DNA from: Actinomyces oris
GTDB lineage: Bacteria > Actinomycetota > Actinomycetes > Actinomycetales > Actinomycetaceae
DNA length: 64,000 nucleotides
Assembly (NCBI RefSeq): GCF_001929375.1
Contig: NZ_MSGO01000001.1
Span: 22,467-86,466 of the forward strand
Direction of reading: 5' to 3'
Positions within the stretch are counted from its first letter, which is position 1. Each line of letters starts with the position of its first letter. The notes under the pieces are model-generated. The model worked only from the letters and a program-made list of their open reading frames with translations. It did no database searches and was not told the DNA's origin. This document shows positions 1-8,977 of the stretch, piece by piece. The translations under genes and the position numbers were made by a program.

Positions 1-282
1 GGTGCCATCCCCTTCGCCGCCGCCGACCCGCTGCGCGTCATCCCGGCCACCATGGCCGGCGGGGCGGTCACGGGTGCGATGACCATGGCCATGCACGTCG
101 GCTCGCGTGCGCCCCACGGCGGCGTGTTCGTCGCCTTCGCCATCACCAACTTCGGTGGCTTCCTTCTGGCGATCCTGGCTGGGACGGTGGTGTCCACCGT
201 GCTGGTCGTCGTCCTCAAGGGGCTGGGGCGCAACGCGGACGGCAGGAAGGGCGCTGAGGCGCAGGCCGCAGCCGCCGCCTGA
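1..282 (+). CDS. fruA: PTS fructose transporter EIIC, C-terminal end (partial)
   Basis: The reading frame is open from the first base and encodes the last 93 residues of a fructose-type PTS permease. The motif [15 protein letters not shown] near the left edge and the RAPHGG segment are hallmarks of the fructose EIIC domain. A final hydrophobic helix (about residues 45-72 of the visible part) is followed by a short basic and Ala-rich cytoplasmic tail. The family imports fructose and phosphorylates it to fructose-1-phosphate. The 5' part, including any EIIA and EIIB domains, lies outside the window, so the domain order cannot be seen. A strong hairpin follows the stop. Confidence 0.88.
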   Translation, partial: GAIPFAAADPLRVIPATMAGGAVTGAMTMAMHVGSRAPHGGVFVAFAITNFGGFLLAILAGTVVSTVLVVVLKGLGRNADGRKGAEAQAAAAA

Positions 283-302
283 GCGGGCGATCCTCATCAC
301 CG

Positions 303-343
303 CGTCGTGCGGGGTCCCACCAGGTACGGGGCCCCGCACGACG
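303..343 (+). terminator. Terminator hairpin after fruA
   Basis: A stem of 16 pairs (CGTCGTGCGGGG against CCCCGCACGACG, extended by one G-U and three more pairs) encloses a short loop about 20 bases after the fruA stop. There is no long T-tract, as is common for GC-rich actinobacterial terminators. Confidence 0.7.
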
Positions 344-503
344 TGTGTGAGGAGCGAAGAGGCCGAGCCTGAGAGGCTCTGCGTCCTTCGGCGGGGACGC
401 TTCACGCGGCCGGGGACGTTTTCTGGCCCATGGGTCCGGTCCGCGCGTGCGGGGGCACTCCCGTGTCTTGCGCGCCGCCGTTGACCGGCGAGCAGTGCGG
501 TCC

Positions 504-540
504 GCGCGTGCGGGGACAGGAATCCTGTCCCCGCACGCGC
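504..540. repeat. Perfect 18-bp-arm palindrome
   Basis: Two perfect 18-base arms (GCGCGTGCGGGGACAGGA and its complement) flank one central base. Part of the same motif, GGTCCGCGCGTGCGGGG, occurs about 65 bases upstream near 435. The spacer 344-650 holds no credible gene and is rich in GGGGAC/GTCCCC motifs. Confidence 0.7.
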
Positions 541-650
541 AGAAGGCCCCGGCCGCGCGGAAATGTCCCCGTCGGTGCAGGACGCACCCGGCCGCAAGGA
601 TATGTTCCTGTCGGCGCAGAAGGTCCCTGTGGACTGGGCCGCCCCTGATC

Positions 651-758
651 GAGGACGTACCTTTCGATCGGGGACTGCGTTCTCCCACAGAAGGCGACGG
701 CCCGGGCGCAGTCGTTTGGGGGAGAAGTACGTCCTGGATGAAGAACGCAGTCCTCGAT
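651..758. repeat. Palindromic intergenic repeat, family A copy 1
   Basis: This 108-base unit matches 7787-7894 over its whole length. It has interleaved inverted repeats: GGACGTAC near the start pairs with GTACGTCC, and GGACTGCGTTCT pairs with AGAACGCAGTCC near the end. It lies in the spacer before the sterol-carrier-like gene and contains no reading frame of note. Confidence 0.8.
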
Positions 759-908
759 GTGTCGGGGCGGCCGCGCGGCGTCGTTATCCGGGCCGGTCAG
801 GGCCGGCCGGTACAACCTCGTGGTGGTCTTCACCGCGGGGACGGGTGCTCGCCGCCCGCGATGGGCTCTCGCGCTCGCCCCGGGTAGTTCCGGCATAGGC
901 TTCGCGCC

Positions 909-1370
909 ATGGCTGCAAGACGACGTATCGACCCAGACGCCGGCGCCCAGGCCCTGCGCCAGTGGGCCCAGGAGCAGGGCACATCCGGGGCTGGGCCGGC
1001 CACAGCCACTGAAGGGCCGGCTGGCGCTGAGAAAGCCGCCGATGGTGCCGCCCCCGCCAGCCCTGCCGACCGGGCCGCCCGACGGCGAATAACCGCCACC
1101 GCCGTGCGCTACACCCTCGAAGAGCTCGCCGCCTGCGCGCCCGGGCGCTCGGTCGAGGTGCGGGTCCCGCCCTTCGGCGTCACCCAGGCCGTTGCGGGCA
1201 CCGTCCACCGCCGGGGCACCCCGCCCAGCGTCGTCGAGACCGACGCCCCCACCTGGCTGGCCCTGGCCACCGGCCGACTCACCTGGCAGGACGCCCTGGC
1301 CGGCGGCACCCTGCACGCCTCCGGCGAGCGCTGCGACCTGTCCGTCTACCTGCCGCTGGTCAAGCTCTGA
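909..1370 (+). CDS. Sterol carrier family protein
   Basis: The 153-residue protein has a charged, Ala/Pro-rich N-terminal third (about residues 1-60), followed by a compact domain that resembles the bacterial SCP2-like sterol carrier family found next to purine genes in actinobacteria. Recognisable parts are the RYTLEELAACAPGRSVEVRVPP segment and the tail WQDALAGGTLHASGERCDLSVYLPL. Family members have a hydrophobic ligand-binding fold, but the ligand in these bacteria is unknown. The ATG at 909 is the first plausible start. The location upstream of purF and purM matches the usual actinobacterial neighbourhood. Confidence 0.72.
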   Translation: MAARRRIDPDAGAQALRQWAQEQGTSGAGPATATEGPAGAEKAADGAAPASPADRAARRRITATAVRYTLEELAACAPGRSVEVRVPPFGVTQAVAGTVHRRGTPPSVVETDAPTWLALATGRLTWQDALAGGTLHASGERCDLSVYLPLVKL

Positions 1371-1539
1371 AAGCCTGTCCGGTCTGGACCGACCGGCGCC
1401 GGTATGGCCGTCGCCGTGCCGCCGCTCCGATTCTGACTGTCGCTTTGGGAGCCGGGGCTGCTCCGCGGGCTCGTTGGGATCGTCACCCCCATGTCCTGAG
1501 GCGTCGCGGACTGTTGGCCAACCGCGCAGAGGACGAAAG

Positions 1540-1671
1540 TGTCACAAATGGCGACTTTTCCACGCGCCCTGTCGGGGCGGGCGTCAGGGTGCAAGGTCCT
1601 GACCAGCGCCAACGCGTTCTGACTGGTCGTCTGCGGAGCGCACTCGGTCCTAAAAGTCGCCGCCCGTGACA
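1540..1671. mobile_element. Small inverted-repeat element, family B copy 1
   Basis: This 132-base unit begins TGTCACAAATGGCGACTTTT and ends with the near-complement AAAAGTCGCCGCCCGTGACA (17 of 20 positions match). A second unit of exactly 132 bases with the same ends lies at 6626-6757, but the interiors differ. It occupies most of the 371-base spacer between the sterol-carrier and ribonuclease genes. No target duplication is clear and nothing is encoded inside. Confidence 0.65.
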
Positions 1672-1741
1672 GATCGGGCCGATTCCGCCCCATCCGTCTG
1701 TTGGTTGCTGCGCCAAGGGCCCGCGCCGGTAGGTTCATCCC

Positions 1742-3388
1742 ATGAGTCGCACGCGCCTGAGCACCTACACCGCCCCGCCCGCCGAGGTCGCCCGGACCTT
1801 GGATGCGTTGCGCGCGCACTACGAGGTCCCCACCGCCTTCCCGCCCGAGGCCCTCGCCGAGGCGGAGGCCGCCGCCGGCGCCTGGGCCCAGGGCGGCCCC
1901 GCCCGTCTCCTGGCCGACGGTGCCCGCGACGCCCGTGACCTGGAGCTGGTCACCATCGACCCGCCCGGCTCCATGGACCTCGACCAGGCGGTCCTCCTGG
2001 AGCGCCTGCCCACGCAGGCCGACCAGGCCGGTACGAGGACCGGGGACGCCTTCGAGCCGGCGGCCACCTACCGAGTCCACTACGCCATCGCCTCCCTGGC
2101 CACCTTCGTCACCCCCGGCGGCGCTCTGGACGCCGAGCTGCGCCGCCGCGGCGAGACCATCTACGCCCCCGACGCCGCCACGCCCCTCCACCCCGAGGTC
2201 CTCTCCCACGGCGCAGCCTCCCTCCTGCAGGACGCCGAGCGCCCGGCCTGCCTGTGGACCATCGACCTCGATGAGCGCGGCGAGGTCGTCTCCGCCCGCG
2301 TCGAGAGGGCCCTCGTGCGCTCGCGCGCCCGCCTCACCTACGCCCAGGTCCAGGCCGCCATCGACGGGGAGGGAGCCCTACCCCAGGAGGCGCCGGCTGA
2401 CCTGCCCGAGTTCCTGGCCGAGATCGGCCGCCTGCGCCTGGAGCGCGAGGCTGCCCGCGGCGGTATCAGCATGACCACGCCCGAGCAGGTCGTCGAGGTG
2501 ACCGAGGCGGCAGAGGAAGAAGCGACGACTGAGCCGGCAGCGCCAGCAGAGGATACGGACCCCGCCGAGAACGCCGGCTACCGGCTCGCCTACCGCGTGC
2601 CCGTGCCGGCCGAGCAGTACAACGCCCAGATCTCCCTGCTCACCGGCATGTGCGCCGCCCGGATCATGGTCGAGTGCGGCGTCGGCATCCTACGGACCCT
2701 GCCGCCGGCGCGCCCCGAGGACTACGCCCGCCTGCGGCGCGTCGCCGCCGCCCTGGGCATCGACTGGCCGACCTCCCAACCCTACCCCGAGCTCGTGCGC
2801 GGCCTGGACCACGCCGTGCCCACCCACGCGGCCTTCATGGAGCAGGCCATGTCCCTCTTCCGCGGATCGGGCTACCTCGCCTTCGGGGTGGGCGGCGTCG
2901 GGGTCCCGGCCGACGACGAGGCCTCCGACTCCGAGGAGGCCGTCCACTCCGCGATCGCCGCCCGCTACGCCCACGTCACCGCGCCGCTGCGCCGACTCGT
3001 GGACCGCTACGGCGAGGAGGTCTGCATCGCCGCCTGCGCCCAGGCTCCCGTGCCCGAGTGGGCCCTCCAGGCGCTGCCGGACTTGCCCGGCGTCATGGAG
3101 CAGGCAGGCAAGCGCGCCCGCGCTATCGACCGCGGGGCACTGACCGCCCTGGAGGCCCTGGTCCTGCGTGGGCACGAGGGCGAGGTCTTCGACGGCGTCA
3201 TCACCTCCGAGCACGACGGCCGCGGCGAGCTCGTCCTGGCCGAGCCCGCCGTCGTTACCGAGATCCGCGCCGGCAAGAAGCCCTCCGACGGCGGCCTCCC
3301 GGTGGGTGAGCGCGTGCGTGTCCGCCTCCTGTCCGTCGACCCCGCCTCCGGTATCCGTTTCCAGCTCCTGCGGCGGGAGCGCCCCTGA
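1742..3388 (+). CDS. RNB-domain ribonuclease (RNase II/R family)
   Basis: The 548-residue protein carries the RNB catalytic signature DPPGSMDLDQA at about residue 73, which supplies the metal-binding aspartates. A second conserved block near residue 415 (AARYAHVTAPLRRLVDRYGEE) matches the RNB Y-AHVTAPLRR-DR motif. The C-terminal 80 residues look like a small beta-barrel of the S1 type. It is shorter than RNase R and lacks obvious N-terminal cold-shock domains, as in the compact actinobacterial form. An acidic Glu/Ala insert lies around residues 255-275. Predicted role: processive 3'-5' degradation of single-stranded RNA in the cytoplasm. Confidence 0.85.
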   Translation: MSRTRLSTYTAPPAEVARTLDALRAHYEVPTAFPPEALAEAEAAAGAWAQGGPARLLADGARDARDLELVTIDPPGSMDLDQAVLLERLPTQADQAGTRTGDAFEPAATYRVHYAIASLATFVTPGGALDAELRRRGETIYAPDAATPLHPEVLSHGAASLLQDAERPACLWTIDLDERGEVVSARVERALVRSRARLTYAQVQAAIDGEGALPQEAPADLPEFLAEIGRLRLEREAARGGISMTTPEQVVEVTEAAEEEATTEPAAPAEDTDPAENAGYRLAYRVPVPAEQYNAQISLLTGMCAARIMVECGVGILRTLPPARPEDYARLRRVAAALGIDWPTSQPYPELVRGLDHAVPTHAAFMEQAMSLFRGSGYLAFGVGGVGVPADDEASDSEEAVHSAIAARYAHVTAPLRRLVDRYGEEVCIAACAQAPVPEWALQALPDLPGVMEQAGKRARAIDRGALTALEALVLRGHEGEVFDGVITSEHDGRGELVLAEPAVVTEIRAGKKPSDGGLPVGERVRVRLLSVDPASGIRFQLLRRERP

Positions 3389-3443
3389 GATCGACCGGCT
3401 CCGGTGGCCGTAATGGGCAGACGGCGCCCGGCCGTGACAGACT

Positions 3444-5306
3444 GTGCGTGTGCGCACCGGTGAGAATCCCTCGCAGATCACCTTCGACCATCCCGACGGC
3501 GCCCGCCCCACACCGCGGGCCGGATCCTCCGAGCCCCTGGGACGGTCCAGCCGGCCGAGCCCGGCCGATCCGGCGGCTCCCGAGGCTCCTGCGGCTCCCG
3601 CAGTACCCGCCGACACCCCCGGCCTCACCACCCTGACCGCCCTGCCCGACGACCACTGCGACGAGCTCGAGCCCTCGCCGCGCGAGGAGTGCGGCGTCTT
3701 CGGCGTGTGGGCCCCCGGCGAGGACGTCTCCCGCCTGAGCTACTTCGGGCTGTACGCCCTCCAGCACCGCGGCCAGGAGTCGGCCGGCATCGCCACTTCC
3801 AACGGCTCCCAGATCCTCGTCTACAAGGACCTCGGCCTGGTCTCTCAGGTCTTCGACGACCAGGCCCTGTCCAACCTCACCGGCCACATCGCCGTCGGCC
3901 ACGTCCGCTACGCCACCCAGGGCGCCACCACCTGGGAGAACGCCCAGCCGATGCTCGGCCCGGCGGCCGGCTCCACCCTCGCCCTGGTCCACAACGGCAA
4001 TCTCACCAACACCCGTGAGCTCATGGACGCCGTGCGCGCCACCTCCGGGGAGGACCTCAGTGGCGAGCTCGGCCGCGGCTCCTCCACCGACACCGCCGTC
4101 CTGGCCGCCCTGCTCAACCTCGTCTCCGAGCACGGAGCCCTGGAGGGCTGGGACTCGGCCGCTGACGTCCTCACCTCCGGCATCACCGACGACGCCGAGC
4201 TCGACGCCGCCTACTCCGCACCGGCCCCCTTGAGCATCCACCAGGCCGCCCGCCGGGTCCTGCCCATGCTGCGCGGGGCCTTCTCCTTGGTCTTCATGGA
4301 CGAGCGCACCCTTTACGCCGCCCGCGACCCCCACGGGGTGCGCCCTCTGGTTCTCGGGCGCCTGGGCAACGGGTGGGCCGTGGCCTCCGAGACGGCCGCC
4401 CTGGACATCATCGGCGCCGCCTTCGTGCGCGAGATCGAGCCCGGCGAGCTCATCGAGATCGACGAGGACGGCGTGCGCTCCTCGCGTTTCGCCACCGCCC
4501 GGCGGGCCGGCTGCGTCTTCGAGTACGTCTACCTGGCTCGCCCCGACACCCGCATCGCCGGACGCAGCGTCATCACCTCGCGCAACGAGATGGGCGCCGC
4601 CCTGGCCCGCGAGCACCCGGTGGAGGCCGACCTCGTCATCGCCACGCCCGAGTCGGGCACCCCGGCCGCCATCGGCTACGCCCAGGCCTCCGGCATCCCC
4701 TACGGGCAGGGTCTGGTGAAGAACGCCTATGTGGGGCGCACCTTCATCCAGCCCACCCAGACCCTGCGCCAGCTCGGGATCCGCCTCAAGCTCAACCCCC
4801 TGCGCGAGGTCATCGAGGGCAAGCGCCTCGTGGTCGTCGACGACTCCATCGTGCGCGGCAACACCCAACGGGCCCTGGTGCGGATGCTGCGCGAGGCCGG
4901 CGCCGCCGAGGTCCACGTGCGCATCTCCTCCCCGCCGGTCATGTGGCCCTGCTTCTACGGCATCGACTTCGCCACCCGCGCCGAGCTCATCGCCACCGGC
5001 ATGAGCGTGGAGGAGATCTGTCAGTCCATCGGCGCCGACTCCCTGGGCTTCCTGTCCGTCGAGGGCATGGTGGCCGCCAGCGGGCAGAAGGCCGACGACC
5101 TGTGTCTGGCCTGCTTCACCGGCGACTACCCGATCCCGCCGCCCGTGCGCAGCCTGAAGTCCGCCGCCATCCCGGTGTGCCGCGTCCCGACCGCCTACCG
5201 TGGTCGGCGCCGCGAGGAGGCCGACGACGTCGGCCGCACCGTGCCGCCGGGCAGTATCACCCGCCCGGACCTGGCCTCCGGCAGCCCCCTGGGGTCAACG
5301 ACCTAG
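3444..5306 (+). CDS. purF: Amidophosphoribosyltransferase
   Basis: The enzyme makes 5-phosphoribosylamine from PRPP and glutamine, the first committed step of purine synthesis. The N-terminal glutaminase nucleophile is the Cys of ECGVFG at residue 83, followed by YALQHRGQESAGIA. The PRPP loop VVVDDSIVRGNT lies near residue 465, and the CLACF pair towards the C-terminus fits an iron-sulfur ligand set. At 620 residues it is longer than typical because about 82 residues precede the catalytic Cys and must be cleaved off as a propeptide. The GTG at 3444 was chosen because no ATG occurs before the catalytic Cys; GTG at 3450 is equally possible. purM follows after 133 bases. Confidence 0.93.
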   Translation: MRVRTGENPSQITFDHPDGARPTPRAGSSEPLGRSSRPSPADPAAPEAPAAPAVPADTPGLTTLTALPDDHCDELEPSPREECGVFGVWAPGEDVSRLSYFGLYALQHRGQESAGIATSNGSQILVYKDLGLVSQVFDDQALSNLTGHIAVGHVRYATQGATTWENAQPMLGPAAGSTLALVHNGNLTNTRELMDAVRATSGEDLSGELGRGSSTDTAVLAALLNLVSEHGALEGWDSAADVLTSGITDDAELDAAYSAPAPLSIHQAARRVLPMLRGAFSLVFMDERTLYAARDPHGVRPLVLGRLGNGWAVASETAALDIIGAAFVREIEPGELIEIDEDGVRSSRFATARRAGCVFEYVYLARPDTRIAGRSVITSRNEMGAALAREHPVEADLVIATPESGTPAAIGYAQASGIPYGQGLVKNAYVGRTFIQPTQTLRQLGIRLKLNPLREVIEGKRLVVVDDSIVRGNTQRALVRMLREAGAAEVHVRISSPPVMWPCFYGIDFATRAELIATGMSVEEICQSIGADSLGFLSVEGMVAASGQKADDLCLACFTGDYPIPPPVRSLKSAAIPVCRVPTAYRGRRREEADDVGRTVPPGSITRPDLASGSPLGSTT

Positions 5307-5439
5307 CCCGGGCCCCGGCTCCTGCCGCGTCCGGCCGGCCCCGGTCCGCCGGCGGCGATGCGCGCAGGTCGCCTGTTCCGCCCTCGCCCCTTTCCGCCCA
5401 CCACCGCACCTTCGACCCGAGTCCACAAGGAGCCCCACC

Positions 5440-6582
5440 ATGACCCAGCAGCCCGAGCAGCCCACCTCCGCCATCACCTACGCCGACGCCGGCGTGGACA
5501 CCGCCGCCGGGGACCGGGCCGTCGCGCTCATGAAGGACGCCGTGGCCTCCACCATGACCCCGGGTGTCGTCGGCGGCGTCGGGGGCTTCGCCGGGCTCGT
5601 GGACGTCTCCGCCCTGCGCGACTACCGCCGTCCCCTGCTGGCCACCTCCACCGACGGCGTGGGCACCAAGGTCGCCATCGCCCAGGCCCTCGACATCCAC
5701 GACACCATCGGCCAGGACCTGGTGGGCATGGTCGTCGACGACATCGTCGTGGTCGGCGCCCGCCCCCTGCTCATGACCGACTACATCGCCTGCGGGCACG
5801 TCGTCCCCGAGCGGATCGCCGACATCGTGCGCGGCATCGCCCAGGCCTGCGCCGCCATCGGCACCCCGCTGCTGGGCGGGGAGACCGCCGAGCACCCCGG
5901 CCTCATGGCCCCCGACGAGTACGACGTCGCCGGGGCCGCCACCGGCGTCGTCGAGGCCGACCGGATGCTCGGGGCCGAGAAGGTACGCGCCGGCGACGTC
6001 CTGGTCGCCCTGGGCGCCTCCGGCCTGCACTCCAACGGCTACTCCCTGGTGCGCCGCGTCATCGAGCACGCCGGCTGGGGCCTGGAGCGCGAGGTCCCCG
6101 AGTTCGGCCGCACCCTGGGCCAGGAGCTGCTCGAGCCCACGCGCCTGTACACCCGCGTGTGCCTGGCCATGCTGGAGACCCTGTCCTCGCCGGCCGCCCC
6201 GGGGCCGATCCACGCCCTGTCCCACATCACCGGCGGGGGGCTGGCCGCCAATGTCGCCCGGGTCCTGCCGGACGGGCTCATCGCCGACGTCGACCGCTCC
6301 TCCTGGACGGTGCCGCCGGTCTTCACCACCGTGCGCGAGCTCGGCTCGGTGCCGTGGGAGGACCTTGAGGGCACCCTCAACCTGGGCGTGGGAATGGTCG
6401 CCGTCGTCGACCCGAGCGTGGTCGACGCCGTCCTGCGGGTCGCCGAGGGCTCCGACATCCCCGCCTGGGTGCTGGGCGAGGTGCATGAGGCCGGGAAGTA
6501 CGAGGCCCAGGGTCGGGTCGTCTCCGGCACGAAGGGCGTCGACGGGGGAGCGGTCGACATCCACGGCACCTACACCGCCTGA
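5440..6582 (+). CDS. purM: Phosphoribosylformylglycinamidine cyclo-ligase
   Basis: The 380-residue AIR synthetase closes the imidazole ring in the fifth step of purine synthesis. It shows the family motifs TYADAGVDTAAGDRAV at the N-terminus, the ATP-binding LLATSTDGVGTK near residue 70, the GGETAEHPGL block near 147 and SHITGGGLAAN near 262. The ATG at 5440 follows AAGGAG at a good distance; an upstream in-frame extension to 5200 overlaps purF and is not credible. purF immediately upstream suggests a shared purine transcript. Confidence 0.95.
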   Translation: MTQQPEQPTSAITYADAGVDTAAGDRAVALMKDAVASTMTPGVVGGVGGFAGLVDVSALRDYRRPLLATSTDGVGTKVAIAQALDIHDTIGQDLVGMVVDDIVVVGARPLLMTDYIACGHVVPERIADIVRGIAQACAAIGTPLLGGETAEHPGLMAPDEYDVAGAATGVVEADRMLGAEKVRAGDVLVALGASGLHSNGYSLVRRVIEHAGWGLEREVPEFGRTLGQELLEPTRLYTRVCLAMLETLSSPAAPGPIHALSHITGGGLAANVARVLPDGLIADVDRSSWTVPPVFTTVRELGSVPWEDLEGTLNLGVGMVAVVDPSVVDAVLRVAEGSDIPAWVLGEVHEAGKYEAQGRVVSGTKGVDGGAVDIHGTYTA

Positions 6583-6625
6583 GCCGCGAATGCCCTGCTG
6601 GACCAACGGGCCTCATACGGTGTTG

Positions 6626-6757
6626 TGTCACGGATGGCGACTATTCAAACCCCACCGGGCCGGTTCTGGAGCAACGGGCCCGGGCAGCACCGCCCTGACC
6701 TGGGTCGATGCGACACAGGTTGTTCGGTTCGGGAGTGAAAAGTCGCCGAGAGTGACA
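6626..6757. mobile_element. Small inverted-repeat element, family B copy 2
   Basis: This 132-base unit runs from TGTCACGGATGGCGACTATT to AAAAGTCGCCGAGAGTGACA. Its ends match the family B copy at 1540-1671 and its length is identical, while the interior is different. It lies in the spacer between the convergent purM and DUF3073 genes. No clear direct duplication flanks it. Confidence 0.65.
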
Positions 6758-6851
6758 CGGATGGCTGCCCGACGGGCCTCGACGCGCGCGTTCGTAGGCG
6801 TGCGGAAGGGCCGGCAGGTGCGTTCCTCCGGCCCTCCTCGACTGGGGTGGG

Positions 6852-7055
6852 CTACTTGCTGTCCTCGTCCCAGTCATCGTCGTCGACGGCATACTTGGCG
6901 GCCAGCTCCTCGTAGTCGATCTCGTCGTCAGGCTCAGATCCCGAGGACGCTGAGACGAGCTCCCGCTCCAGAGCCTTGTAATCAGTCTCCGGGCTGAAGT
7001 ACTTGAGCTTACGGGCAACCTTGGTTGCCTTGGCCTTCTGACGGCCGCGCCCCAT
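6852..7055 (-). CDS. DUF3073 domain-containing protein
   Basis: The 67-residue protein begins MGRGRQKAKATKVARKLKY, the defining start of the actinobacterial DUF3073 family, and ends in a strongly acidic tail rich in Asp and Glu. The basic head and acidic tail are typical. The function is unknown. The internal ATG at 7055 was preferred to one six codons upstream because it matches the conserved family start. In actinobacteria this gene is commonly found close to purM, as here. Confidence 0.9.
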   Translation of the reverse strand: MGRGRQKAKATKVARKLKYFSPETDYKALERELVSASSGSEPDDEIDYEELAAKYAVDDDDWDEDSK

Positions 7056-7460
7056 AGGCTCGACCCCCTCCAACGTGTCACGGCGCGCACGTGGGCGCGC
7101 TCTTCCTGGTCAAATATGTCGTGGGGCAACCGTACAACGTCAATGGTCACGAACACCATTCGGACACCGGGCGAGAGTCGTGGTGACGCACACCCTACAT
7201 GTTGGACAGAGGGTCCAAGAGTCCCATAGGGATTGCTCAGAGGGTCTTCGGCAAGCCCTCAGTAAGCCTGCGGATTCTGTCCAATGTCGGCCCGAAGTTC
7301 TTCTAGAGAGACTGGGATTCTCAGGAGTGAGGGGCTGCTGCCTCGAGGAGTCCTGAGAAGGGGTGGGGAGGGGGCTGCCTGGTGATCGGGGCCCTCACTT
7401 CGCCGGAGGCGTACGTGGAGGGCCTGACATGTGCGAGGGTGGCAGCCCTGACGGACGCGC
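7056..7460. other. Gene-free spacer upstream of DUF3073
   Basis: No convincing gene is present in these 405 bases. A possible promoter for the minus-strand DUF3073 gene is TTGACG (7143-7138) with CATATT (7118-7113), but the 19-base spacing is long. Codon usage and frame lengths do not support a protein. Confidence 0.35.
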
Positions 7461-7490
7461 GGGCGCACGGGCGCACGGGCGCACGGGCGG
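7461..7490. repeat. Octamer tandem repeat
   Basis: Three consecutive copies of GGGCGCAC plus a partial fourth lie in the same non-coding spacer, just before the F-family palindrome. Short tandem arrays of this kind can vary in copy number by slippage. Confidence 0.7.
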
Positions 7491-7512
7491 CGGCCCTGAC
7501 CGACTGAACCGC

Positions 7513-7581
7513 GAGGACGCACCTTAGGGCCCGAGGACTGATGTCAGGGATGCAGCCCGCGAGGCCCGATGGTGCGTCCTC
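7513..7581. repeat. Palindromic intergenic repeat, family F copy 1
   Basis: A 69-base unit with perfect 11-base outer arms (GAGGACGCACC and GGTGCGTCCTC). The first arm is followed by TTAGG and then a GAGGACTG motif. It is strongly similar to 7947-8014 and related to 31617-31684. Confidence 0.78.
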
Positions 7582-7786
7582 AGCGGGTGGGCGGCGTGGC
7601 TGCAGGGGGAGGTGCATCCATCGGCAGATGGTGTTGCGGTGCTTGGTGCAGTCGATGGGCAGGGCTTCCAAGACGGCCGGGCCCTTGGTGCTCGGCGTGC
7701 TTGGAGGTGTGCGTCCTCGGGGGTCTTACGGATGTCATCACGAGATGAGCGAGCTCGGCACCTGGGGCGGGGCTATGTTCTGTGCT

Positions 7787-7894
7787 GGGGACGTACTTTG
7801 CGATCGAGGACTGCGTTCTCCTGCAGATCACTGGGGTTTGAACGCAGTCATCTGGGGGAGAAGTACGTCCCCGACAGAAATCGCAGTTTCCGAT
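7787..7894. repeat. Palindromic intergenic repeat, family A copy 2
   Basis: This 108-base unit is alignable end to end with 651-758, including GGACGTAC, the ACTGCGTTCTC block, TGGGGGAGAAGTACGTCC and the CGATG end. The outer arms of A and F units are related (GAGGACGTAC versus GAGGACGCAC), so they appear to be subfamilies. Confidence 0.8.
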
Positions 7895-7946
7895 GCGGAC
7901 CGGCTGGCTCCCGGTGCAGGAGTATGCCGGGGTGCCGGCGTGACGC

Positions 7947-8014
7947 GAGGACGCACCTTAGGGGCTGAGGACTGCTCCCGGGGGCGCAGTCCGCGAGCCC
8001 GATGGTGCGTCCTC
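7947..8014. repeat. Palindromic intergenic repeat, family F copy 2
   Basis: A 68-base unit with perfect outer arms GAGGACGCACC and GGTGCGTCCTC. An inner pair, GGACTGC and GCAGTCC, can form a second stem. It ends 17 bases before the stop of the DUF3618 gene and could act as a terminator-like structure for the operon. Confidence 0.78.
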
Positions 8015-8030
8015 GACGGGTGGTTCTGTG

Positions 8031-8489
8031 TCAGCGGCGGGCGAGGCGGGCCAGGACGACGCCGGCAGTCACCACGCCCCCGGCGACGGCGGCCGCTTTG
8101 GCAAGCGCGGAGGTCGCCTCGGAGTCACCCTGCTTGGCGCGCTCCCAGGTCTCCTCCGCCTGCTCGGCCAGCCTGCGGGCCTCCTCGCGCAGTCGGCCGG
8201 CGCCGGCCACCGCCTCCTCGCGCAACCGGTCGGCCCCGGCCGCAGCCTGCTCACGCAGGTGGTCGACCTTGGCGCTCGCCTGCTCGCGCAGATGCTCCCC
8301 GGCCTCCCTCGCCTGTGTGCGCGGGTCGGCCCGGGAGGCGAACTCATCGACGCTCGCCGCCAGGGCCGCGCGTTGGGCGCGCAGCCGCTCCTCGATCTGC
8401 TCGGGGCTCAGCGGCCCAGCCCCTGCGGCCCGTGACCCGGCCCCGGCGGCCTCGCCGCCGGGGCCGTCGGCCCGCTGCCCGCTGGTCAT
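8031..8489 (-). CDS. DUF3618 domain-containing membrane protein
   Basis: This 152-residue protein has the DUF3618 segment at about residues 28-62 (SPEQIEERLRAQRAALAASV and the DPRTQAREAG end). It is followed by a long alanine- and charge-rich helix or coiled coil (residues 62-120) and a C-terminal hydrophobic segment, AAAVAGGVVTAGVVLARLARR, that may anchor it in the membrane. It is the last gene of a three-gene operon; its ATG overlaps the stop of the gene before it by four bases. The function is unknown. Confidence 0.75.
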   Translation of the reverse strand: MTSGQRADGPGGEAAGAGSRAAGAGPLSPEQIEERLRAQRAALAASVDEFASRADPRTQAREAGEHLREQASAKVDHLREQAAAGADRLREEAVAGAGRLREEARRLAEQAEETWERAKQGDSEATSALAKAAAVAGGVVTAGVVLARLARR

Positions 8490-8977
8490 GCCCTGCCCGC
8501 CCGGGCGCGGAAGGCCTTGACCGCGGCGACGGTCGCCGTCACGCTCAAACCGGCCAGGGCGATCCCCGCAACCGTGACGATCCCCAAGGAGGCGGGGTCG
8601 CCGTCGCGGGCGTCGTCGAACAGGCGGGAGACGCGCTGACCGAGGGTCAGCGTGCCGGGCTCGTAGGAGTCGACACCGCCGTTGGGGTCGGTGCCGCCGC
8701 CGACCAGCGATGTCAGACGGTTCTTGACCTGCCCGACAGCGTCCTCGGCCTTCCCGAGGGCCTGGCCGCGCAGGTCCTCGACCTTCTGCCTGGCCTTGAG
8801 CTTGACCATCTTGGTCAGGTTGTCCGGCACCAGGCGCGCAGCGAGCTCGTCGATGTCGACGGCCAGCGCCTTGCGGCGGGCCTCCATATCGGAGAGGAGC
8901 GCGTCATCGGCCGGTGCCGGGGCCTGAACCGGTGCAGCGGCGGACGGCTTGGCTTCGGGGGCGGTGTTGGCGCTCAC
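8486..8977 (-). CDS. DUF3618-like membrane protein
   Basis: The 163-residue protein starts at a GTG that overlaps the upstream stop (GTGA). After a Pro/Ala linker it has a DUF3618-like segment (MEARRKALAVDIDELAARLV, about residues 31-50), a helical charged stretch and one transmembrane helix near residues 137-157. It is paralogous in layout to the next gene in the operon. Families of this type sit with Holin-X proteins in actinobacteria and are thought to be cell-envelope proteins, but no activity is established. Confidence 0.7.
   Translation of the reverse strand: MSANTAPEAKPSAAAPVQAPAPADDALLSDMEARRKALAVDIDELAARLVPDNLTKMVKLKARQKVEDLRGQALGKAEDAVGQVKNRLTSLVGGGTDPNGGVDSYEPGTLTLGQRVSRLFDDARDGDPASLGIVTVAGIALAGLSVTATVAAVKAFRARAGRA

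Noticed and set aside
402..1316. Long minus-strand open frame of about 300 codons across the fruA spacer and the sterol-carrier gene
   Set aside because: It is antisense to a recognisable gene and has the Arg/Gly/Pro-rich composition of a GC-rich shadow frame, with no homology-like motifs.
3255..4916. 553-codon minus-strand frame opposite purF
   Set aside because: It is Gly/Val/Asp-rich shadow sequence of a well-supported purF coding strand.
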